This document shows positions 22,066 through 35,061 of a stretch of 64,000 nucleotides of DNA, in pieces (position 1 is the first letter of the stretch; each line of letters begins with the position of its first letter). Source of the DNA: Imbricaverruca yamaguchii. Lineage: Eukaryota; Arthropoda; Thecostraca; Neoverrucidae. Made by a program: the position numbers and the translations under genes. Location: the NCBI GenBank assembly GCA_034440575.1, contig JAOTOL010001553.1, positions 1,470,501 to 1,534,500 on the forward strand, given 5' to 3'. The notes beneath the pieces are model-generated. The model was not told where the DNA came from and searched no databases. It saw only the letters and a list, made by a program, of their open reading frames with translations.

Positions 22066-24237
22066 CCTAACGTTGAAGTGTTAGGTGTCTTCCTCAACCA
22101 GCACCTTAGCTGGGATCCTCACTGTTTCACGTTTCTCTCACATTCTCATTGAACTAACTCCAGCTGCCGATTGGCACTCTCCGACAGTCCCGTCACGGTT
22201 AAAGACGGTTCGGCGATGGCAGAGACCATAACTGTTGCAGGTTTCTCATACGTACCCCATGGGCTCTTCCAGCATATCTGTTTGGGGATAAACGAGTCCC
22301 AGGGCGCGGCGCGGAAAACAACGGGCAAATAATTTGCGTTCTACCTGAACTTGCTCTCGACATAACAACTTGGCGCTCCCGGTGTCTCCCTCACGCCTGG
22401 GCAGGTCAACATTATGCCCAGGCGCTTGTCGAAGTCCAGGACTGCTATGCGAGTGACGTAGCGAAGAATTTGATGCAAAGACATGCCTGTTTCTATGGTA
22501 CATTTGTTAATGCATTTGACAAATAAACAGAATGTTGTGGTGCTCACAGTTCCCCTTCACTGACTTCGCTGGCCATCGAGAGGACATCATTCTCTGAGGC
22601 AGCGATGAGCAGCATGTGTGGTAAGTGACGCCGGCGATAAGTGTGCGGCACTTTAAAGCTGTATATTAAATCGTGTAGCACTGGAAAAAGTAACTGTTCA
22701 TCTGTTCTGTTTTAGTTGCAATAACAAAATATCAGGTGTATTTATACCTGAAAGAAGCGTCATATGAGAACAGCCAGGGGCATTTATACCAATAACCACT
22801 CTCAGTTGAGGTGTGTATTGTTACTTCGAAACCTGAAACTAGTCTCACTTTAGTAACATCTTCAAATGTTGAACCCAATAGCTCGCTCAGTTCATCTGGC
22901 TTCAGCGAGAACAAAAATCTTATTGAGACTTCGAAGTAGTGGTTTTGCACGAGTAAATTTGTGACTCGTGCAAAACCACGAGTCTTCCCCTGTCATTTGT
23001 ACATTGCACGAGTACATTGATATTCTCAGTCTGACTGGTTTCACTTGAGACCAAAAGACATTCTCATTCCTGAGTCTTGAAAGTGTTTTCACATGAATAC
23101 ATTCGTAAGTCTCAGCGCAGACATTCTCTTCTGCGAATGGTGTTCTCGGCATATCGCGAACAGTGATCGTTTTGTGTGGCCTGATTCGAATATGGAAAAT
23201 GAGAACGTCTACTATTCTCAGAGAATAAATACCCTTCTCACATTTTTTATCAGCGTGTCAACATACCCTGACGTTAGTTCTCTTCAGTCCCAGCATGTTA
23301 CTGTGCCTACCGAAAGATTAGTGACCTGAAAGAATAACTGGAATGGCAGATTCATTACTGGTAAAATATACCACGATATTTATGCTACTACAATTCGTGA
23401 ACGATACATCATTAACAATACGAAGCGTGGACGCGCTACTGCAGAACGTTTTCCAATAGCCCACAAAATCCGCCTTGTTGGCACGAGCCTTTTTCGGCAG
23501 AATGTAGGGATACGCTGCATCCATTTGCATGTTTCCAAATAATTCCTTCAACTGTATCTTTCTGTATGTTACAAGGAGCGATGAGCATCGCGGATGGTGA
23601 ATAACGTTGTCCAAAAACTGGGAACCTCAACCATCTTCCAAAAATCACCATTCATGTCCCGCGCCTACCGCATAATGGCCTGCCGACCGCCGATTCGCGC
23701 TGCCTCTCAGCGACACCTACAAACTGAGTCGCGAAGCTCACTTTCTCCCCGCCGCCACCAGGGGCGACGTGACCGCATGGCGTGCTCTACGGGTGGAGCC
23801 GTGCTCGTCGACAAGTTACCGCAGAAATGATGCGGGGAAGACGGCAGTAACGGCCGGAATACGTAATCAGCACTGTGTCAGTTGGGGCGTGTCACCCGAA
23901 TGAGGAGCGCCGACCGCCACACTGGTACGGGCACGCACGGCGCCAGACAGCAGAAATGAGGCGTCGCCTGGCGCCACTCGCGCCGGCGCCCGACCCGCCA
24001 ACCTTGGACTGCTGCACACCTGGCGGCATTGACTTTGACTCTTTGTTGGCAAGCCAGGGCATTTCAGACCCACGCCAGATTAGCAGATATATCGCCAGTA
24101 TTAAACGCATCGTGGTGAACAAGCTACCATATTTTGCTGAAAGTCGGTTCTCCGGTATAGGCAAAAATGTAATGTAACGGTTGTGTTTCTGGTATTGAGA
24201 GTGACTTCTGAGAGTGACTTCTGGAGTGACTTCCAAT
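22066..24237. other. Mixed stretch with a tiny reverse-transcriptase scrap
   Basis: Just outside the palindrome, plus-strand residues VEVLGVFLNQHLSWDPH (about 22072-22122) resemble the conserved LGV.L...LSW.PH region of CR1/Jockey-type reverse transcriptases, but only about 20 codons survive. No other gene is supported. A GC-richer patch at 23680-24010 has no clear frame. Confidence 0.35.
22939..22979. repeat. Perfect 16-bp-stem hairpin
   Basis: GTGGTTTTGCACGAGT (22939-22954) and its exact reverse complement (22964-22979) are separated by nine bases. Confidence 0.9.
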
Positions 24238-24431
24238 CAGAGGTGCAGCCAATTGGAGGAAGCCATCCCCGCAACCAAGAAGTATATTAGGTTAACAAGA
24301 AATGTTGCGACTACTCGCAAGACACTAAGCGACAGACTTCCGACACTCGAAGCGCGCCGATGGCGTTCTCGGGGGGCTAGTTTTGTGTGGGTCGGATCCC
24401 ATCTGCTAAGAAAATCCTGGCTGCGCCACTG
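24238..24431. mobile_element. MITE, CAGNGGCNCAGCCA family, copy 2
   Basis: Begins CAGAGGTGCAGCCAATTGG and ends AATCCTGGCTGCGCCACTG, so the ends are inverted repeats. Length 194 bp, close to the copies at 19281 and 46671. Non-coding. Confidence 0.65.
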
Positions 24432-27400
24432 CTGCCAGGGGCCCGGGAACCGTCCCAAAGTTAAAGGAAACCAGTTTGAAATCGATTCTGCATGTTAGTA
24501 GGCTACCTAATAGTTATAGGTTCAATGTTAAACTCGTCCGAAGTGCGAGAGGGGACTGCTCCCTGTTCCCGTTCCTTCACCTGCTTCCAGCACTACTGGC
24601 AACTCTCTTTGCACCACACCTCCACGACAACCCGTTAATTAGCTAGTGACTTCAATGCGCATCGTTTAGCAGGGATGTAAAAAACTGAGGTGCAAAAGTC
24701 ACGTGCTGCCGTGGCAGGTGATACGATTTCCCGACCGTTGCAGCGGTCTTGGCTACTCGTCAGCGCGCTGGCGAGTAACCAAGACATTTCCAGCAACATT
24801 GTTATGCGTCGTGCAACACCGAGGTCTGCAGCTCTCATGAACCGCTAAGCCGAGTTGACATCGTGCACACCGGCCGTGCCTGCCAACGGTATGGTCTTAA
24901 AGGGACGGCGGCACATGCCATTTATAGTGTTTGTGTATACAGGGAAACAAGTGAGGTGGCAGTCTCCTTACCCCTGTTTGTGTGGGTAGTAGCCAGAGCA
25001 CTGTGTTCACGTTATTGCGCAATATGCGAGATGTGGTCATGAATGCTTGAGGTATGATTTATTATTTTGATCTGTCTGTCATAAGATTCGCAAGCTATGA
25101 ATGCCGTCCCTACATGACCATTGGAAATGGTTATGCTTATTTACAAACTAACATGGAACTTCAGTAATCAGCTTGTAGCGCGGATCACACATCAGGAAGT
25201 TGTCATAATACTAACTTCCTCCCAAGTCGCCAAATATTGAAGGAACAAAAAGTATCAATCATGCTCTAAGGCAGAATATTACTGAGAAGCAAGCCGCATA
25301 AATATTGTCTGAATACTGTCGGGTATAGTCTGTAGGCTGTCGGATATAGCCCGAATAATTCAAACTGCAAGCAACGGTGAAATTTAGGCGCAATGATTGT
25401 GGCGTTTGAGGGGTTTCTTATTCCATTCGATGTATTCTACCCTCATGAGATTTATGGTTTAGGATTAGAAGCATTGAGCTTCGAGCTTCGCAAAATACCG
25501 GGAAGTTCCACCGTTATACAAATCGAAAACACATAAATAATACCATTCACGTACACGTAACTGCACTCAGAGGTAATACTCACCCGCCTCTGCAGGAAGA
25601 GCCGTCCAGAGTGCAGCACAAGTTTGGCTCCGTGAAATAAGCGCAGCAGCAGGCGAGAGCCGCGGGCCATACACCGGAGAGTCGGTCAGCGCGGGGTCAT
25701 CTCCGGTCAGGTCAGCGCGGGGTCATCTCCGGTCAGGTCAGCGGCAGGTGGAGGTCAGGAGGCAGTCGGCAGAGCCGTGTCGTGGCGCCCGGCCGTCCAC
25801 TGCTGCGTCGACATCGACCGCCTGACCTGGGGTCGGTCAGAATAGGTCACACGTGCTGCTCAAGTGGAGGGGACGAGGGGGTGATGGAGCAAGGGGACGG
25901 GCAGGGAGGGAGGGAGGGAGGGATGAAAAAGAAGAGCGATAGGTGATACGGAGGGAGTGAGTGAGGGTGATGGAAATGGAGAGAGGGAAGGAGAAAGAGG
26001 GAAAGTGAGATAGAGAGCGAATAGGTAATCGAGAGGGGGAGGGTGTCCACCCACCGCCCTGATGAAACGAAGGACGCAATCACACATTGTGGTCAACATT
26101 GATTTAAACTGGAACTGGTATTTTGATGTTAAATTATGTGTTTTGGTGCCATTCCACTGAAGGGAGGTCAACGAAGCTGATTTTGTCCCACGCCTCGTGT
26201 CAGACATCAATATCGATATCCCTCCTATTTGAGCCACCGTAGACACCAAAGCCCATGAATAGTTCGCTGTCTGGCTTATTATGCTTGATGATTTGCACAA
26301 AAAACGTAATTTTGGATACGTTTCAGAAAGCATGAACCCCAAGGCTGATTCCCATACTCATAAAATCGTCTGACTGCTGCATCAATGTTACTGGGCATTT
26401 TAAGTAACATGCTACATTGAACTTTAAAGGGAAAATCCGTGGGCGCTAATGATGAACTAGCTAAAAGGAAAATTCGCTTCGGAAGAATCACCAAGATTCC
26501 ATGCAGAATGTTCCGATCCATCAGGAACATTTAATAGCCGACGAGATGTCTTTCCAGTTAGGACTATTCTGTGCATAGGCGTTCCCGTTGTTAGCATATG
26601 CATACAGAGATCCAATGTAGGATTGTTTCCAACAACATTTAGGTAACTTCTCGCCTCAGTTGGATTCACAAATATAAGGGATGTCCGGCATTTTTCAAGA
26701 ATTTGAATTAATGCCTGTAAAAACATTCCTTTGAAAGTATGTATTCAGAATCATTCCGCTGAAAGTGGCTTAGGATGTTCAAAAAGGTTTTGAAGGTGAT
26801 CTTCTCGCCAGGCAGTCTTTACCCGTAAATTGTGATGGACATGGAAGTACTAGTTATATAAATTAAGCATTGATTACATGTTTACAAGTGACTAGAATAA
26901 TGTGAACAATATGAAGAACATCTACGTCAGCCAGGAAGTCATTGAGTCGCACTGGGCTTTCATGACGACGCCTTTTGCTTCTTGTGAGTCGCTACTGGCG
27001 ACCGGATTTAGGTGATATGTAGACTTGCAGTGAAGGACTTTAGACATCACTGATTCTTCTACGTTTCCACCTGTTCGTTGGTTCATTGATTTGTCTCCGT
27101 TTTCACCCACTCCACGTATTTAGATCTCCATCAGCTGCGCGATGTCACAGCCTCGTCAATTACGTGCGCATAAATAATCATCACTACCAAGTCCTAGTAA
27201 CGGACAGCGCTGCGTGATGGCTCCTCCCAGTCCTGTTTGAAGTTGCTATAAAGTACAACAATATAAAATATATATACTTTGCCGCTTTATGGTTGGTTAT
27301 TTGGGCTTAAAGGAGCATCGACTGTGTTGGCCATACAGCGCCCACCTTTTGTTTCCTTCTGAGTACTTGCGTTAAATGAATGCCGCAGCAGCTACATTTC

Positions 27401-27780
27401 TGTGTCGTGCATTGACACCTTAGGACGGAATTTTTAGTTGAGAAGATCGGACACTCCCATAAGAAAGCTATTTTGGTGGAATTTGCCATGGCAGAACCAA
27501 TACAAATTTTGTTGCCATTCAAAACCAGCAATTTGTGGACATATACGCTTTCAATAATGCTGCCAGACACCAAACATCACACATAAGCCCAGATCATGGT
27601 CGGATCATTCGCTTCAGTGTGTTGTGAAAGCCAGATTTCCTGAATCGCAGAAGGAATTGACATTTTTTGTGTTATGAACATGAAAAAGTGAGCAGTTGGC
27701 CAAAGGTTAATTAAGATTGTACATGTTATCAAAGTGAAAATGAATTGCTGCGTCTCGGGACATGCCTTGCGTCATCATTT
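24432..27780. other. Gene-poor stretch
   Basis: AT-rich unique DNA. A 26-bp direct repeat (TCAGCGCGGGGTCATCTCCG) occurs twice at about 25690-25740, and a purine-rich GGGAGGGA/GAGAGGGA tract spans about 25860-26045. No exon is supported. Confidence 0.4.
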
Positions 27781-27879
27781 GATTATTTTTTAGTCGGCAA
27801 AAACGAAAAGCAAGGAAGCATGAGCATGGCTAGCACCTTCAATCCGATGAATAAATCAAATCGCGTCCGAGTACCGCGC

Positions 27880-28265
27880 GTTGCACACAAAGAGAGCACC
27901 AGCCTCGCATGCCGCCAACTGCCTTTTCCGTACCGACCGGCTCCGCCGGTAACGGCAGTTTCCCATGTCGCCGCGGTCGTGGGCAGTGCCATGAGTGGCG
28001 CGGGCGAGTGGTCAGTCGGCGGATCCATTTGCCGGCGGTCGTTACGGGCCCTCGCGGCGGCCACACGGCCCACAGCGAGGCCACCGCCAGGCCCGCCGAC
28101 CGCCGCCCCGCGCAATTTGTCGCGCCAAATCAGCGGCGGGCACGCGCGCCGGCCGACTGCCGATGGCCCGCCAAATTGAGGCGCGCCGGCGGGAGGTGGC
28201 GACGCGGCACGTGGTGGCCGGAGAGCTGCGGACCGGATGTTGTAGACGACACCGAGTATAAGGTA
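27880..28265. other. CpG-rich island
   Basis: Strong GC and CpG enrichment against AT-rich flanks, immediately left of a 20-bp minisatellite. Several frames are open on both strands, as expected of GC-rich DNA, and none is convincing. It could be a promoter or a first exon. Confidence 0.4.
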
Positions 28266-28344
28266 GAAGGGGAATCGGTACGGTGCCGATGCAGGGCACG
28301 GAGGGCGGGTGCGTTAATGGCGCCTTGATGGGGGGAGTTGTGAA

Positions 28345-28640
28345 TCAGTACCGGTGCCGGCCAGATCAGTACAGTGTCGGGGAGATCAGTACAGTGTCGG
28401 AGAGATCAGTGCAGTACCGGGGAGATCAGTGCAGTGCCGGGGAGATCAGTGCAGTGCCGGAGAGATCAGTACAGTGTCGGGGAGATCAGTGCAGTGCCGG
28501 GGAGATCAGTGTAGTGCCGGAGAGATCAGTACAGTGTCGGAGAGATCAGTGCAGTGCCGAGGAGATCAGTGTAGTGCCGGATAGATCAGTACAGTGTCGG
28601 GGAGATCAGTGCAGTGCCGGGGAGATCAGTACAGTGCTGG
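28345..28640. repeat. 20-bp GGAGATCAGTGCAGTGCCGG minisatellite
   Basis: About fifteen units of exactly 20 bp with three alternating variants (GTACAGTGTC, GTGCAGTGCC, GTGTAGTGCC), then degenerate remnants to about 28850. Confidence 0.97.
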
Positions 28641-29077
28641 CAGCTGAGAGGAAGGGTCAGTGCAGAATCAATAGTGGGGAGGGAGGGCCAATGTAGTAAA
28701 CGGACAGGGGAGGGAGCACCAGAACTGCATCAGTATCAGTGAAGGAGAACCGGTCAGTATTGGTACAGAGGAGATAGGACAACCACAGTGCCGGTGCAGG
28801 GGATGATGGACAGTACAGTATCGACACAGGAGAGGGAACAATTATCAGTCGAAGCCAGGGGTGAATCCAGGAATCTTCCTTGGGGCGCAAAGTTCCCGAA
28901 GGAGAATGACTGGAAATAGATTAAGCAAGGGTGGGGGTACGCTCAACCCTTTCCCCGGTCAGAGGCGTGCCACTTTTCCATGGGGAGGAGGACACGTTCC
29001 CCAAACACACACAAGGTATCTGCCCCTGGCTGAAGAATACTCAATATTGGTGGCACTAGTGAGCCAAGAATATTACC

Positions 29078-29245
29078 GGGGGCCGCGGTAGCTCAGTTGG
29101 TAGAGTGTCGGACTCTTGACCGCTAGATCATGGGTTCGAATCTCACAACCGACGGCATTTACCGAGTCCACCCGCGACCAATCGGCATGAGAAGTTGGTG
29201 ACGCTATAGGACCAAACGGTTGAATGCGTCGTAAAGCAGCCCAAG
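29078..29245 (+). mobile_element. SINE family C (tRNA-Lys(CUU)-like head)
   Basis: A near-complete tRNA-like 5' part: A box TAGCTCAGTTGGTAGAGTG, anticodon region GGACTCTTGACC (CTT, as in tRNA-Lys) and B box GGGTTCGAATC. It is followed by a body containing CCCGCGACCAATCGGCATGA and GACGCTATAGG and an end GCGTCGTAAAGC. The body matches SINE family B, although the tRNA heads differ. The extra 3' body and the A/C-rich end argue against a functional tRNA gene. Confidence 0.8.
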
Positions 29246-29834
29246 GAACAAGAACAGTGCCAGCACGGAGGAGGGAGAGGGTGTAGTTCTTCGCATATGC
29301 AGATTTAAAGGAAGCTCAGTCTCCAGGCACTCTCAAGTAGGTGTACATCGTGCCGTCTTCCTTGTGTCTAAGCATGTATGGCACATGTATATGGTCGTCT
29401 GTATATAGGAAATACACAAATGGGGACGATTGCATATGCTTGTATTCGGGACACAGCTCGCGCACCAAGTCCCTCGTTGTCATCGGCTTCCATTTGCGAG
29501 CGTTGCTCGCATTATCACTCGACCATGTACAGGATGAGTGTTGCCACCTTATCGAATGCTTCGAGAGACTGACGTTCACCGCAGCTCTACTTAATAATCT
29601 CAAGACAAAGGTGGAACGTATCTACTACTGGGTTGGGACTGATACACCAAGATCTTCGCGGAGATTGGCCATGACATCAGCTTTTCCAAACAACGCGAAG
29701 ACATCTCAAGGTAAAAAATGTTGAAACCTTGAAACGTCTCCAGGTGAAAAACTGACTGTAGCTGAATCCGCAGACATCACCATCGGCACTGCCGACTCCA
29801 CAAAATCGAACACACGTCTCCGAACGGCGAGAAC

Positions 29835-30110
29835 GTGGCCGACGAGGTACCTTGTGAGAGGTGTCAGAAAACCTACTATGGGGACACTGGAAGGGGATCG
29901 TACGCCAGGTGCAGGGAGCACTGTACCGACCTGCGTCACCTCTGGCTTTCTGATGACATGGCGATTCATGCGGACCGAACAGGACACGTGCCAAAGTGGA
30001 GCGACAAGCGAGTCATCCGGCACGAACGGAGCCGGCGGGCGAGAAGGGCCGTGAAGGCGGCGCTGATCAACACGGAGGCCGACGTCAGTACGTCACGAAG
30101 CTTTTGCATA
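29835..30110 (+). mobile_element. Penelope-like element remnant (GIY-YIG endonuclease domain)
   Basis: The plus-strand frame VPCERCQKTYYGDTGRG, then ARCREHCTDLRH, then DDMAIHADRTGH and RRAVKAALINTEA follows the order of motifs in the C-terminal GIY-YIG domain of Penelope-like retroelements: C..C...Y.G.T.R, R..EH, a histidine before GH, and a final basic helix ending in INTE. The usual first GIY segment is degraded (ADEVPC), no reverse-transcriptase domain was found upstream, and the frame ends at a stop about 40 nt after the domain. It is a decayed 3' fragment. Confidence 0.75.
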
Positions 30111-30150
30111 GTCTCTCAAAAGATAGCTGCAGAAAGCACTGTGAGATAAG

Positions 30151-33100
30151 TCAGATAGACCAGTCAGTCTTTCTCCGAAGGCACAGAAGCAATGAGCACG
30201 TCTCGACTTTGAAAAGTAAGAGTCGAAATGGTGCAGCATTGGAATGCATAACACGCCGCAGCTTTGTCGTGTGCTATGCAGCTGGGTATAATTTCGGCAC
30301 TTTAAATTGACAAAGACAAAGAACAAGGCAGTGAGAGCAATCGAAGTGCCGCTAAAGTGAAGTACCCTTGTTTACTTAATACAATATCTGCGTATGTATA
30401 TTTGTTTAGTGTTACATTGAACATGGTAGCGCAGTGGTTTGCATGATCGTCTCGCTACCGATGACATTGCATCAAGAGGCGCTGTGAACTGTATCTGCCA
30501 CATCAAAAACTCGTAGGCCTTCGGAAGGTGTTCTGGCATTATACAAGCGGTGGATTTGCAGCCACTAATCAACACACTTCAGTCCATGCGATTAACTTTC
30601 AAACAAGCTTCGACTCGAGTGGTTCTGTGACTGTAGCCCGATGACCACCGCTCGTTTTCGTGAGTAGACTCGGGTGTTCAGAACAATTGATGGCCTATCT
30701 AGCATATATCTAAGCACATTTGACGGTCCAAACCTTCAATTATTTGGTATTTGTAGTGTTTCAGCTGCAAGGTCATGCAACGCCTTCTGTGATGTAAAGG
30801 GCAAATCTTTGATTATTTTGTCATAAACCATTAACCAGCCATATCATCATAGACTATTGGTAATTCAGATGGCCTAATGCAGCTTGTGGCAAATTGAACC
30901 ACCAATTCCACCTAGTTGCCACCAATGCATTAGAGAGAGAGAGAGGGTATGGCTAAATAACCAATATACTGTCAAAATCTCCCGAACACGGAACACACAT
31001 TTGTATGTGCCCCAGGTGAGGCCTGGAACGCAGATGGAGATCAGAGATACGTCGTCATACCGCTCTGGTCAGCGCTGAAATCCGTCCGGTGCACACGAAT
31101 TCTTGTGGGGTAGGAAGACGGCCGATAATCAATACGAGTCGATGGTGGAGAGCAGCAACCCAAGTGATGCACATAAGATTTGGGCCAGGTCAAGACGTGG
31201 AAGCGTTCACGGAATGGGCGGCCGTAGCAGGGAAATACGCTTCATATTTCATTCAACATCACATCACGCATAGGTGTCTGCGATAGTGCGCGAGCAGCAA
31301 ACAAGGCACACTGTAGGCCTCACATACACAAAAACAATCATGTAACTCTAGTTTGACGGTAGCAGTTGTGCTCGAGTTCCGAGTGAGTGTCGACACAGCA
31401 CTGAAGTTCCCAATTCCCTTCCTCGCACGCTCGACGTCTTTCAGCCAACAAAAACCAAACAGCGGCGTCGGGCTGAAAATTGGGCTCCACGTCTGCCAAG
31501 ACCGGCGGCAAAGGATGGAAGTCACTGAACCACAGATATGCCAATCAATGACCCGGAAGGGAACACGCGATGGTGGCTTGTCACGTGACGAGAGACGACA
31601 GTAGTACGTGCCACCGGATACGCCATGGACTGTCCCAGTCCTGGCCGATTTTCGAAAAGCTCATTCCAGGTGGTATCTGTCACTGGGAATGACTGACGGA
31701 AACAGAACGTGCATTTGCGGTCTCAAATATCAACAATTCACTTGGGACAAATGGCAAAAACGGCCGCAGAGGCCGACAAAACCATAAGTAACTCACATTT
31801 ATTAGTACCTGTTAGAGATATCGGTAACTGCAATTGTACCTCGGGCCAGCCCACAATCTTACCGTGTTGCAGAATAAAACAGGAGCCTCCAGTTCCTATC
31901 GAAATATTTGGTATGCACGATCAATATGGCCGACTTTGCCGGATGCCAGCAGGTTTGCGTACTGCTGTTGCTGTTGTGGTGGGAACTGTTCGCAAGCTGG
32001 CTGGCCGACACTGACGACACTGGCGAACGATAGCTGCACTTAGACGGTTAACTATGGTAGCCAAACAATAACTTTGCTGCTATTCGGGGTAACTAATGCA
32101 AGCGAGTTTGCAAAAAATAGGCATGCTATTCGATAAAAAAACGCGACATCCTCTATCGTTCTATATGTTCAGCTCAAGTTCGATCGTCAGCTGCGACCTT
32201 GACCCTCAAGACCCTTTAGCCCTCACAGAACGTAAAGGGGACATTTTGACCGCTCCCTGCTCCAGTATTTGTATGTGCTAACTTCTAAATCATTCATGTT
32301 GCCACTTTGAAGCTTCACATTCCGTGACATTCATATGCAGGAACATTGAGTTTCAGTCTCACTGAAGCTTTGTTAGGTCAAAGGCAGGTCACGATCTCGG
32401 CTCATTAAGATTTCTAGCTGTTTATTGACACATTATTATCAATATATAATGTAAGATACAGTTAAAGGTGAATGATGTATGCATAAACAAAACAAAAAAG
32501 CAAATAGAGGCCCGCTAAGTCAAATGAAGGTATAAATTAGATAATTTTACACGTGTCAGATATAAATGAAGGTAAATTAGATAATTTTCTTTCTGTATAA
32601 CTTTGTAGCTAACTTTTTGTCCTTGAAAACCAAGAGTTGTGCGGTGGAAAATTATGCGATCAAATATGATTCCTAGTTTTTCTTCAACATGTGATGGACT
32701 GGTTAGGTCAGTGAGATATGACCATTGGGCGCTACACGACCGACGCAGTCGATGCACCCCTAAACTCCAATAACAACAACGAGATATGATTATAAATGCT
32801 TCGAGCCCGTATGCAATGTACATATATCGTAGGCGCCCTACAGGCTAAAATGCGTACTATTACGGGTAATATTGGGTAATTATGCACGCCGATTTAATTT
32901 CTGACGTGACCGGCGTGCCTCGAAGTTAAACCTGGAAATTGGTTAAGCCTGGAAATAAGCCTGGAATTAAATCTTATTTACTTTACGACCAGAGTACGAA
33001 AGGATATAGGTGACTGACTAATCCCCGACATCGATCCGCTTGACCTCACCTGCTAAGTCAACCAAACAGGATAGGTAAAAATTATACGGGTAACCCTGAA

Positions 33101-34160
33101 AGCATAGGTGTGGAACTACACCATGCCATTAGTTCAATCTATATATCTTGCTTTAAACACGAGTTAGCAGGATTCAAAATGAGCCATTCCCGCATTGCGA
33201 GGGATAGGCAATTGCTCATTAGCATGGCTGACACATGACTTAATATCATTAAATCCTTTGCGAATCGTTTGGAAGAAATTTCACGCCGGGTCATCGACCT
33301 GTGGTGTACCACTGTATGCATGTTGATAGCATTTATGACAAAATTAGCGCTTATCTGTTCCACTGCATTTTCTTGGCTGAAGTAATGTATATTTTATTGA
33401 CGAAGGTGTTATCACGCTGCATTTTATTCCTGTTGGCTTGTAGGTGTCATTCCGTCTGCAAGTTATTGAAAACCCATTTCCCAAATAGGAATTGGATGGA
33501 TGTTAGCCCCCAAGCTGTTGTCTCGCTGCAATCGAAAAACAGCCCGCTACCGTCTGACATAGCTTGTCATGCATTTTTTGTTGATGTTTTTATATTCTAA
33601 AAACTGCCATACCATGTCAGCTCACCGATATGTGATATTTGTAGTAACATCCTTCAGGAAGTTTTTCCCAAATGATAGTTTCGCCTGTTTTACTGCAGGT
33701 AATGTACCCACATTACAGATATGTCATGCAATTTTGTATGCTCAGGCAGTACTTCGACGCGGATTAAGTTGGCAACGTGAATAAGAGGTAATTGATCTCA
33801 ACTGACATAGCAAGACGTTTTAGATAATGCCGATATTTTAGGATATCAATACGATATGAATTAGCATGAATTATATGAATTAGAATTAGCTTGGCAATCA
33901 TGTTCATCCTTCCAACTACAAAACGTGATTTACATCACATATCATGTCTGTTAGGACTGCAAGAGTTTGACCTGATTCAATACGTCAGCCGTGCAAATTT
34001 CTAGGTCAATCATGTGACAAAGTTTACGAGTCAAAGCCATCTATGGTGATCAGTTTGCGGCTCCATCTCACAAAGATCCATCTGTCCATGTCCATCCGCA
34101 GCCTGGTTGAAGCTGTCCATGATTCATTGGGAAATATTTACCTCTCATATGCTCCTAAAG
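30151..34160. other. 4 kb without supported features
   Basis: Unique, AT-rich DNA. A short direct duplication of AAATGAAGGTATAAATTAGA and AATGAAGGTAAATTAGATAA lies at 32520-32590. No coding exon, RNA gene or element recognised. Confidence 0.45.
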
Positions 34161-34178
34161 ATGACTCATAGGCTCCTG

Positions 34179-34467
34179 TTTGTTTGTTTATTGGTTGGTT
34201 CACGACACACTTTATGCACATTCACGGCTAATGGCGCCGCCCACACTGTTTCGCCGGTGGGCCGCGGGATTGGGAAATGTCCTGAGTGGCGCTAGAGTCG
34301 AACCCGAGACCTTTGGTACCCATGCACATTCACGGCTAATGGCGCCGCCCACACTGTTTCGCTGGTGGGCCGCGGGATTGGGAAATGTCCTGAGTGGCGC
34401 TAGAGTCGAACCCGGGACCTTTGGTACCCATAACCCGACACTTAACCACTCGGCCATCCCCGCCCCT
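34179..34467 (-). mobile_element. SINE family A, copy 2, with a 108-bp internal duplication
   Basis: The same element as 2982-3167, but the segment TGCACATTCACGGCTAATGG to GGTACCCA is present twice (34215-34322 and 34323-34430), duplicating body and B box but not the A box end or tail. It is flanked by CTCATAGGCTCCTG (34165-34178) and CTCATATGCTCCTG (34468-34481), a 14-bp target-site duplication with one change. Confidence 0.88.
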
Positions 34468-34481
34468 CTCATATGCTCCTG

Positions 34482-35050
34482 GTGACGTTCGCTCCGTAGA
34501 TGAGGATTAATTCGGATGCCATCTAATGGCCTCGGATAATCTTTGTGTTTCCAAAACCGTCTTAGAAGCTACGTTGGCAGTACTACATGAAATCCGGGAC
34601 CATTTGGGATGTTTTTATTCCATCTTATGAAGTCAGTAATCTCATCCAGGCCAACAAACGAAGTAATTTGCCAAGATAAACCTGGAAGGTCACAAGGCCA
34701 CAGGAATTAGCATTCACCAAGCTTTGCGGCAAAGGTCAACGCTGAGGTAGTCTGTAGAGGCCGGCGTGAATCACTTCTGGAGTTAAGTCCAGTGGGATGG
34801 CCCGTTCTGGCCTGTTGGGTATGCGCGATAGCATCCGATCAGGCGCGCAAGCACGAGCTACACTCGTGTAGCCTGTTCACGGGCATATCAGTAGGCTCGG
34901 CGCATGACCGCATGAAGGCTGCCGATACCGGACATTTGCCATCTTGTCTATCAGGCGGTCACTGATTGACCTGAGGTATGACAAATATGGAACCATTCGA
35001 TTGGTTTCGCATCAACAATCGCACTGTTTGTTTGCAGCTGACGTGCAATT
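34482..35050. other. Unique flank upstream of LINE fragment
   Basis: No feature supported. The LINE similarity starts at about 35065. Confidence 0.4.
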
Positions 35051-35061
35051 CCAGGCGAATG

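Noticed and set aside
29078..29150. Functional tRNA-Lys gene
   Set aside because: The sequence after the B box runs on into a SINE body shared with another family, and there is no terminator T-run at the expected place.
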